Shown here: positions 15,767-22,291 of the stretch, piece by piece
Layout of the letters: every line of letters starts with the position of its first letter
How positions within the stretch are numbered: position 1 is the first letter of the stretch
Assembly (NCBI GenBank): GCA_049601975.1
Contig: JBMYRC010000054.1
Coordinates: forward strand, 1 to 25,321
From: UBA6544 sp049601975
Lineage (GTDB): Bacteria; Pseudomonadota; Alphaproteobacteria; UBA8366
DNA length: 25,321 bases
Direction of reading: 5' to 3'
Translations under genes and position numbers: made by a program
Notes under the pieces: generated by a model
The model's input: the letters and a program-made list of their open reading frames with translations, nothing else
Databases searched by the model: none
Told to the model about the DNA's origin: nothing

Positions 15767-17179
15767 TTAAACATTCTCTCCCGCAATCAAACCGGTGAGT
15801 GCTGCTTTAATCAATCCACCGACATAGCCGATGGTGCCGCCACCTTCCAAGCCGCCGGTCGACCCGCCGACGGCATAGAGACCGTCGATAGTGCTGCCGT
15901 CGGGTCGTTTGACCCGCATCGTGGCGTCGATGGTGATGCCGCCCATGGTGTTGGTGATGCCCACGACCAACGGTATCGCCAACAGCGCGCTTGTATCGAG
16001 CGGAGCAGCGGGGACCGCATGATCGCTGCGCGGTATGCCCTGCGCCACCCGGCTGCCGTCTTGCAGGCAATTGTTATAGCTCTCGATGGTCTCCGTCAGC
16101 GTGCCGGGATCGACTTCGAGTTGGCGGGCCAGGTCGGCGGGGTTGTCCGCACGATAAACCGTGCCGCCCGAGCGTTCGATAGTCGGGTTGGCGGGATAGA
16201 CCGATTTGACGCCGGGGCCTTTCTCCCAAATGTCGCGGTCGAAAATGGTGAAGGTCGCCGCTGGATTGTCGAAACGCGAGACCACATTCGACATATAGAT
16301 ACCGCCGAGACCTTCATCGACAAACCGGCGGCCGGTATTGTCGACAACGATGGCGGCGGCGGCGATTTGATCGAGCTGCGGATAAGGGCTGAAGCCTTCT
16401 CGTTGCATGGCCTCACGCGCGAGGAAATGGCCGTAGAAGCGTTCCATGAAGATCAATTCCGCACCCGCGGCTTCAGCCATACGAATACCGTCGCCGGTCG
16501 CCGTGCCAGCGCTCCGCTGGACCAGCAGGTCGGGCCGTTTGGCGATATACTTGCCCACCATGTTGGGATTTCCTTGGAACCCACCATCGGCGATCAGTAC
16601 AGATTTCGCGGAAACCTGAATCGGATTGTTCTCGCCGATACGGACGTTCATACCGTTACACGCATCGGCATCCATGATGAGTTCGAGAGCTTCCGCATCG
16701 CGGTGCAGCGTGCCGCCAGCGGCCAACAGTTTGCGCGTCAGGGTCTTGATCATCTCATCCGGGCCGTGACCTGGCCAATCAAGTCCAGCCAGCATCGGCC
16801 GGTGCGGCGTGACCATGAATTTGTGCATTGGTGTCGGCCCTGGTGAAAAATCGACGCCATGATCGCGCAACCAGTAGATGGTGCGCGCGGCATTCTCCGC
16901 GACGACAGTGGCGAGATCCGGGTCGGCTTCGTCCTTCGTGACTCGGTTGATCGCATCGACCAAGCCATCAGGATCCGATGTCGGGTCGATATAGGCGACG
17001 TGGAAGGCCCCGCCCGCGAAGCGCGAGTTGCAAGGGTAGCGCTCGTCCGCACCCCGTTCGAACACGTGGACGGAAAGACCCCGTTCAGCGGCGGCGACAC
17101 CGGCCGTTAATCCAGAGAGCCCGCCGCCGATCACGGCGAGGTCGGTTTCGATAGGGTCGGATAACACAGTGTCGTTCAC
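15767..17179 (-). CDS. FAD-dependent oxidoreductase, FAD_binding_2 family (fumarate reductase/tricarballylate dehydrogenase-like), copy 1
   Basis: A 470-residue flavoprotein. The dinucleotide motif DLAVIGGGLSGLTAGVAAAE binds ADP of FAD, with FERG after strand 2. SVLIADGGFQGNPNMVGKY and GTATGDGIRMAEAAGAE are typical of the FAD_binding_2 family, and the closing GLYAVGGSTGGLEGGG with GYVGGL is the second FAD region. GITNTMGGITID corresponds to the HHTMGG of fumarate reductases, but the catalytic histidine position is Thr and the arginine expected in the last motif is not there, so the substrate is probably not fumarate. There is no signal peptide or heme domain, so the protein is cytoplasmic. 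The start is GTG 17179 behind AAAGGAGCCGTCGAC. It is 38 bases downstream of copy 2. Confidence 0.88.
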   Translation of the reverse strand: MNDTVLSDPIETDLAVIGGGLSGLTAGVAAAERGLSVHVFERGADERYPCNSRFAGGAFHVAYIDPTSDPDGLVDAINRVTKDEADPDLATVVAENAARTIYWLRDHGVDFSPGPTPMHKFMVTPHRPMLAGLDWPGHGPDEMIKTLTRKLLAAGGTLHRDAEALELIMDADACNGMNVRIGENNPIQVSAKSVLIADGGFQGNPNMVGKYIAKRPDLLVQRSAGTATGDGIRMAEAAGAELIFMERFYGHFLAREAMQREGFSPYPQLDQIAAAAIVVDNTGRRFVDEGLGGIYMSNVVSRFDNPAATFTIFDRDIWEKGPGVKSVYPANPTIERSGGTVYRADNPADLARQLEVDPGTLTETIESYNNCLQDGSRVAQGIPRSDHAVPAAPLDTSALLAIPLVVGITNTMGGITIDATMRVKRPDGSTIDGLYAVGGSTGGLEGGGTIGYVGGLIKAALTGLIAGENV

Positions 17180-17217
17180 GTCGACGGCTCCTTTGAAGGA
17201 TTTCTCAGAATGGCAGG

Positions 17218-18627
17218 TTAAGTGCGGCTGGTCGCCTCGGCGGCGATCAACCCCATGGTGGCGGCTTTGATGAGCCCGCCGACATAGCCGAGGGCGCCCC
17301 CGCCTTCAAGCCCGCCGGTGGTCCCACCCGCTGCGTAGAGGCCTGGTATCGGTTGGTTATTCGCATCACGCACTTGCATGTTCGCATCGACCAGAAGCCC
17401 ACCCATCGTCGCCGTGATCCCGATCGCGAGTGGTATTGCCATAAAGGGCGGCGCATCGAGAGGGGTAGCGGGCTCGGCACCATCGGTCCGGGGTGGTGTC
17501 GCGCCGGGGCCATTGCCGGACCGGACAGCTGCATTGTAGGCGTCCACGGTTTTCGTGAGAGTTTCCGGATCGGCGCCAATTTTACCGGCTAACTCAGCGA
17601 CGCTATCGGCTCGGTAGACCGTGCCGCCCGCTTTCTCCACCGTCGGGTTGGCGGGATAGATCGATTTGACGCCCGGACCTTCTTCCCAAATGGTTCGGTC
17701 GAAGATCGTGAAGGTGGTTGTGGGATCGTCGAGTGCCGCAATGCGGTTCGCCATATAGATACCGCCGAGCCCTTCATCCAGGAACCGTGCGCCCTTGGCA
17801 TCGATGACCATAGCGGCGGCGGAGACCTGATCGAGTTGGGGGTAGGGTGTGAGACCCTCATTCTCAAGGCCGTCCCGGCTCAGGAGATGCCCGTAGAAGC
17901 GGCTCATGTCGGAGAGGCGCGCCCCGGCGGCCTCCGCCATGCGGATGCCGTCACCGCACCCGGTCCCCGCACTCCGTTGGATCAACAGATCGGGGCGCGG
18001 TGCAATGAATCGACGCACCATCTCTGCATTACCTTGGAATCCGCCGTCGGCGAGCAGGACCGAGGCGCTTACAATGGAATGAGTCGTGCCTGAGGCGTCT
18101 TCCGCAACGAGGCCTGTGCAGCTTCCTTCCGATAGGACGAGGTCGTTTGCTTTATGGCCGAGCGCGAGAGTGCCACCCGCGGCTTTGAATTTTTCGGTCA
18201 AGTTACGCAATAGGACGTCGGGCCCATATCCGGGCCAGTCGAGCCCGGCCTTCAGTGGGCGCGGCGGCGCCATCAGGAACCGTTGCCAAGCGAGTGGGCC
18301 GCGAATGAATTTGGCACCTTGTTGGCGAAGCCAGTCCAACGTCCGAGCCGAATGGTCCGCGACGGCTTGGGCGATCACCGTGTCCACCTCGCCCTTGGTC
18401 ATTGTCGTGATAGCCGCCATGAGTTCCTCGGCCGGGCGGTGAGGGTCGCCATAGGCGATGTGAAAGACGCCGCCCGAATATCGAGAATTGCAGGGATAGC
18501 GAGGGTCGCTGCCTTGCTCGAGAATGAGCACGCGCTTGCCCAATTCCGCCGTGCGCAACCCGGCGGTCAGCCCGGCCAGTCCGCCACCGACAATAGCGAG
18601 GTCGAAGGGGCTGTCTCCCAAGCTCAT
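17218..18627 (-). CDS. FAD-dependent oxidoreductase, FAD_binding_2 family, copy 2
   Basis: A 469-residue protein and the closest relative of copy 1, with by eye well over half of the residues shared in the middle (GPGVKS, YPANPT and GGTVYRAD are in both). FAD motif: DLAIVGGGLAGLTAGLRTAE. The flavin/substrate domain has SVLLADGGFQGNAEMVRRF and TIFDRTIWEEGPGVKSIYP. The fumarate reductase HHTMGG equivalent reads GITATMGGLLVD, and the terminal motif is GGTTGGLEGGGALGYVGGL. It probably oxidises or reduces a C-C bond next to a carboxylate or carbonyl; the substrate is unknown. ATG 18625-18627 overlaps the stop of copy 3 by four bases, so the two are translationally coupled. Confidence 0.88.
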   Translation of the reverse strand: MSLGDSPFDLAIVGGGLAGLTAGLRTAELGKRVLILEQGSDPRYPCNSRYSGGVFHIAYGDPHRPAEELMAAITTMTKGEVDTVIAQAVADHSARTLDWLRQQGAKFIRGPLAWQRFLMAPPRPLKAGLDWPGYGPDVLLRNLTEKFKAAGGTLALGHKANDLVLSEGSCTGLVAEDASGTTHSIVSASVLLADGGFQGNAEMVRRFIAPRPDLLIQRSAGTGCGDGIRMAEAAGARLSDMSRFYGHLLSRDGLENEGLTPYPQLDQVSAAAMVIDAKGARFLDEGLGGIYMANRIAALDDPTTTFTIFDRTIWEEGPGVKSIYPANPTVEKAGGTVYRADSVAELAGKIGADPETLTKTVDAYNAAVRSGNGPGATPPRTDGAEPATPLDAPPFMAIPLAIGITATMGGLLVDANMQVRDANNQPIPGLYAAGGTTGGLEGGGALGYVGGLIKAATMGLIAAEATSRT

Positions 18628-20045
18628 GTACCGCTGGCTCCGGCGATGGCTTCCGCCGTTCTCAGGCCGAAGATCAAGGCTTCCTGCAAGCCGCCGATAT
18701 AAGCGACAGCGGGGCCACCTTCGAGCCCGCCTGTGACGTCACCCGCCGCGAACAATCCGGGAATGGCATTACCGTCGGCCCGCAGCGCCCGTCCGTCGGT
18801 ATCGATGCGCACGCCGCCCATGGTATGGGTGAGGCCGACACAAGCGGGTGCCGCATAGAAGGGCGGCTTCGCGATCGGTCGCGCGTCTTCTTTAGCGTTA
18901 CCGCGCGCGGGTGTGAGTGTGCCCAAAGTGTCCTCCGCCAACGCTGAATTATAGGCGCCGACGGTCTCGACAAGCGTTTGCGGTGGCAATCCCGCGAGTG
19001 CGGCTAATTCAGCGATACTGTCGGCGACATGCAAGGTGCCGCCATGTTCCGGAAGGTTCGGATTGGGCGGCCAAAAGAAATGCCGACCTGCTTCCTCCCA
19101 AATGGCATCGTCGAACACCGCGTAAGGCGGATTTGCGTCGTCGTGATGGGCGATACCGTTCGACAAAAAGACGAAATTCTCTCCTTCGTTGACGAACCGC
19201 CGCGCCTTTGTGTCGACCATCATTCCCGCCGCCGAGACAAAATCGAGGAACGGGAAGGGCCAGAGCGCGTCGTTGTGGAGAGCGTCAGCGCTCAGCGTAT
19301 GGGCGTAGATATATTTCATACCGATCAATTCCGCCCCCGCGGCCTCGGCGAGCCGGATACCGGTGCCGTCGCTCACGCCAGGTCCCCGTTGTAGCATTCG
19401 GTCCGGGTGCGGCGTCACGAACCGGCGCAGCAGGTCCGGATTTCCTTGAAACCCACCATCCGCCAGGATGACGGCTGGCGCTTCGATTCGAATCTTGCCC
19501 GCACTGGTTTCGGCCAGTAACCCGTTGCAACCGGCTTCGTCCGTCAGCAATTCCACCGCTTTGGCGCCTTGCAGTAAGCACCCGTCGGCGGCGCGGTATT
19601 GCGCCACTAATCGGCGCATCATCACGTCCGAGCCGGAGCCTTCCCAATGCAGCCCTGGTTTGTCGTGATAACCAAGCGGCGCCAGCACGAAATCGCGCCA
19701 GCCTTCGTCCGGGTCCATGGAGACGAACTCGACACCGTGGCCTTGCAGCCAGTGGGTTGCCCGCTCGCAATCTTCGGCCATGATATGCGCGAGGTCTCTG
19801 GCGACGAACCCTTTCGACATGTCGATCGTCCGTCGTTCCAGTTCCGCCGCGGGGGCCATGACGCTACGAAAAGCTAAATGAAAGACACCGCCGCCCCACC
19901 GGGTATTGTTGGCGTAGACCTCGCCCTCTTGTGCTTCTAGGACAATGGGGTCGCGACCGAGTTCCCGCAGGCGTATTCCCGCCGTTAATCCCGCGAGACC
20001 GCCGCCAACGATAACCGCATCGCAGCTCAATTCTCGGTTTGCCAT
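18624..20045 (-). CDS. FAD-dependent oxidoreductase, FAD_binding_2 family, copy 3 (most divergent)
   Basis: A 473-residue flavoprotein. FAD motif: DAVIVGGGLAGLTAGIRLRE; then AVILADGGFQGNPDLLRRF and GTGIRLAEAAGAELIGM; the HHTMGG equivalent is GLTHTMGGVRIDTDGRA, and the end motif is GDVTGGLEGGPAVAYIGGL. It keeps the histidine just before TMGG that copies 1 and 2 have lost (Asn and Ala there), and its central region (FFWPPNPNLPEHGGTLHVAD) differs from the other two, so it probably acts on a different intermediate. Ten bases separate it from the enolase-superfamily gene upstream. No clear ribosome binding site is seen before ATG 20043-20045, which fits coupling to the upstream gene. Confidence 0.88.
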   Translation of the reverse strand: MANRELSCDAVIVGGGLAGLTAGIRLRELGRDPIVLEAQEGEVYANNTRWGGGVFHLAFRSVMAPAAELERRTIDMSKGFVARDLAHIMAEDCERATHWLQGHGVEFVSMDPDEGWRDFVLAPLGYHDKPGLHWEGSGSDVMMRRLVAQYRAADGCLLQGAKAVELLTDEAGCNGLLAETSAGKIRIEAPAVILADGGFQGNPDLLRRFVTPHPDRMLQRGPGVSDGTGIRLAEAAGAELIGMKYIYAHTLSADALHNDALWPFPFLDFVSAAGMMVDTKARRFVNEGENFVFLSNGIAHHDDANPPYAVFDDAIWEEAGRHFFWPPNPNLPEHGGTLHVADSIAELAALAGLPPQTLVETVGAYNSALAEDTLGTLTPARGNAKEDARPIAKPPFYAAPACVGLTHTMGGVRIDTDGRALRADGNAIPGLFAAGDVTGGLEGGPAVAYIGGLQEALIFGLRTAEAIAGASGT

Positions 20046-20055
20046 CGGTGTACCG

Positions 20056-21222
20056 TCAGATATCGACGCGAAGGCGTTTTAGCGCGTCTTCGTCGAGAGT
20101 GACACCGAGCCCTGGGCCGTCCGGGATCGGCAGTTCGCCGTCGACGGGGCACAGCGGATTTTCCGCGATATCTTCGGCCAAGGCCCCGCTGACACCGACG
20201 GCAAAGACACCCGCCATCAGCTCGGTTGGCCAGGAGCCGCACATATGCGCGACCGACGCGGTGGCGACGCTGGTCGCCGGGTGATTGCCGGGGTTAATGC
20301 CCATGCCCGCCGCCGCCAAGATATGCCAAAGGCGGCGGATGTGATAAATGCCGCCGTTCTTGGCGACCTTAGTTTGCGCCGATGTGGCCGCGCGCTTGCG
20401 GATGATGTCGATCAGGGCGTGGTCCGTGGCGGCGCATTCGTCGGCCATCAGCGGCATTCGCACAGCCTTCGCCAGCGCGGCCATGCCGTCGATATCCCAA
20501 ATCGCCAGTGGTTGCTCCGCCGTCTCAAGATCGAAGGGCTCCAGCTTGGTGAGCAGGCTCAACGCGGCGTCGTAATCGAGCGCAGCATTGGCGTCGACAC
20601 GCAACGCGACCCCATGGCCGAAATGATTGCGGAGCGCTTCTGCGTTCTTGAGATCCGACATCGGATCATTGCCGATCTTGAGGACGAAATGGCGAAATCC
20701 CCGTTCGAAGAACTCGTCCGCCGATGCCACGAGTGATTCGACGGTGCCCTTCATGGTGAGCACGGCGGCGATCCGTACGCTGTCGCGTGTCTTACCGCCG
20801 AGGATTTGGTGGACGGGAATACCCAACACCTTGCCGACAATGTCGTAGAGTGCGTCGCCGATCGGCGCTTGCGAGTATTGCGAATGATACATGCTCTCGT
20901 TCAAGCCGTGCATGATCGAGGCGATATCGAAGGGCGAACGGCCAACCAGTTGTGGCTCGAAATGGTTCTTGATGACGTTGATTTGGCCGGCTAGTGTCTC
21001 GGCGCTGCCCTGCCGCCGCCAGGCCTGGGTCTCGCCGATGCCGGTGACACCTTGGTCGGTATGTATCTTCACGATGAGCGTCTCGACGACCGGGCGTGCC
21101 GCGCCGGTGGAGATTTTGAACGGCACTTTGAAGGGAACGTTGAGGGGGATGCATTCGACCTCGGTAATTTTCACCGCGTTTCGGTCACTCGCGCTGACGG
21201 CGATATCGTTCATGTCATTCAT
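20056..21222 (-). CDS. Mandelate racemase/muconate lactonizing enzyme family protein (enolase superfamily)
   Basis: A 388-residue enzyme. The N-terminal capping domain runs to about residue 140 (VKIHTDQGVTGIGETQAW); the barrel follows. Metal ligands fit Asp210 (ALRVDANAA), Glu236 (ETAEQPL) and Asp261 (MADECAA). The far-side lysine is Lys285 in TKVAKNGG, and the near-side base is Lys182 in HFVLKIG, but the first lysine of the usual KxK pair is Val180. The family abstracts the proton alpha to a carboxylate to racemise, cycloisomerise or dehydrate. ATG 21220-21222 is preceded by GAGG six bases upstream; a second ATG three codons later is possible. It is the first gene of the leftward run into three FAD dehydrogenases. 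Confidence 0.9.
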   Translation of the reverse strand: MNDMNDIAVSASDRNAVKITEVECIPLNVPFKVPFKISTGAARPVVETLIVKIHTDQGVTGIGETQAWRRQGSAETLAGQINVIKNHFEPQLVGRSPFDIASIMHGLNESMYHSQYSQAPIGDALYDIVGKVLGIPVHQILGGKTRDSVRIAAVLTMKGTVESLVASADEFFERGFRHFVLKIGNDPMSDLKNAEALRNHFGHGVALRVDANAALDYDAALSLLTKLEPFDLETAEQPLAIWDIDGMAALAKAVRMPLMADECAATDHALIDIIRKRAATSAQTKVAKNGGIYHIRRLWHILAAAGMGINPGNHPATSVATASVAHMCGSWPTELMAGVFAVGVSGALAEDIAENPLCPVDGELPIPDGPGLGVTLDEDALKRLRVDI

Positions 21223-21309
21223 GGCGCCTCACTTTCCACAAAAAGGATAGGTGTTCGTCGCGCCGAAACTATAGTCTCTCCTATCGCATGCGGAATTAGG
21301 GGAAAGCAG
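21223..21309. promoter_or_regulatory. Divergent promoter region of the catabolic divergon
   Basis: These 87 bases separate the enolase-superfamily gene (minus) from the LLM gene (plus) and must supply promoters for both directions. TATAGT at about 21270-21275 could be a -10 for the rightward genes. Short complementary segments GATAGG (about 21246-21251) and CCTATC (about 21280-21285) flank it and could be operator half-sites, but six bases is short enough to be chance. The ribosome binding site AGGGGAAAGCAG lies just before ATG 21310. Confidence 0.4.
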
Positions 21310-22269
21310 ATGCAATTCGGATTATCGATGCCCAATCGGGGACATTTGGCCAAGCCGGAGGTGATGAAGGAAATCGCCGTGACGGCGGAGAAGTTGGGCT
21401 ATGGCTATATCACGGCGTCTGACCATCTGGTGGTACCGCGCAAGATCGACGCAAACTATCCCTATAGCGAGACAGGTGAATTCCGCTGGAGCTCTGACGG
21501 CGAGACCGATTGCATGGAGCAGTTCACGCTTCTTGCTTGGATCGCCGCCGTGACGAGCACGATCAGGGTCATGACCTCGGTCGTTGTGATCCCGCACCGT
21601 AACCCGATTTTTATGGCAAAGTCGTTGGCGACGACGGACGTGCTGTCCGGTGGACGCGTGACCGTGGGCTGTGGCGCTGGATGGATGCCGGAAGAATTCG
21701 AAGCCTTGAACCTGCCACCCTTTGCATCGCGGGGCCAAGTCACCAATGAGTATATCGACGTGATGAAAGCCTGCTGGATCGACCCGAACCCTTCCTATGA
21801 CGGCGAGTTCTTCAAATTCGCCAATGTCGATACCGACCCTCGCCCGTTACAGGACCCGCACCCGCCGATTTGGATCGGCGGCGAGAGCATGCCCGCGATC
21901 CGCCGTGCGGTCTCACATGGTGACGCCTGGTATCCGTTCGGCAGCAATCCGAAGTTCCGCATGGACAAGCTGGAGACCTATACGGCGCGGCTCGATAAGC
22001 TGAAACGCGTGGCGGATGATGCCGGACGTGACATGTCAACCATCGCACTCTCCTACAACTGCGCCTTCCACAGCGCGCAAGAGCAGGAGCATGTCGATGG
22101 TGGCCGCCAAAGCTTCACCGGATCGCCCGAACAACGCGCTGAAGACATCCGTTCTTTCGCGGAAGCGGGCGTGTCCACAATGATCGTGAACGTGGCCGCG
22201 AATGACAAAAACGCGATGCTGACCCGTATGGCGGAGTTCGCGGAAAACGTCATGCCGCTGGTGGACTAA
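21310..22269 (+). CDS. LLM class F420-dependent oxidoreductase (TIGR03619-like)
   Basis: A 319-residue luciferase-like protein. Family markers are MQFGLSMPNRGHL at the N-terminus, KLGYGYITASDHLVVPRKID, the LSGGRVTVGCGAGWMPEEFE glycine-rich segment, and HPPIWIGGESMPAIRRAVSH, all typical of the F420-dependent TIGR03619 branch. The cofactor could also be FMNH2. The frame is open upstream to 21052, but ATG 21310 has AGGGGAAAGCAG before it and matches the family start. It is divergent from the enolase-superfamily gene and 22 bases upstream of the aconitase gene, so the two are probably co-transcribed. It is more distant from the tandem pair at 13399-15571 than those are from each other. Confidence 0.9.
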   Translation: MQFGLSMPNRGHLAKPEVMKEIAVTAEKLGYGYITASDHLVVPRKIDANYPYSETGEFRWSSDGETDCMEQFTLLAWIAAVTSTIRVMTSVVVIPHRNPIFMAKSLATTDVLSGGRVTVGCGAGWMPEEFEALNLPPFASRGQVTNEYIDVMKACWIDPNPSYDGEFFKFANVDTDPRPLQDPHPPIWIGGESMPAIRRAVSHGDAWYPFGSNPKFRMDKLETYTARLDKLKRVADDAGRDMSTIALSYNCAFHSAQEQEHVDGGRQSFTGSPEQRAEDIRSFAEAGVSTMIVNVAANDKNAMLTRMAEFAENVMPLVD

Positions 22270-22291
22270 AGTTAAAATAGCGAGGATTGCG

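Noticed and set aside
16019..16846. Long open frame on the plus strand (275 codons) inside FAD dehydrogenase copy 1
   Set aside because: It lies entirely opposite a conserved flavoprotein and has no family resemblance or ribosome binding site.
21223..21309. Specific operator for the Lrp-type regulator in the divergon promoter
   Set aside because: Only six-base half-sites are visible, and nothing ties them to Lrp-type binding.
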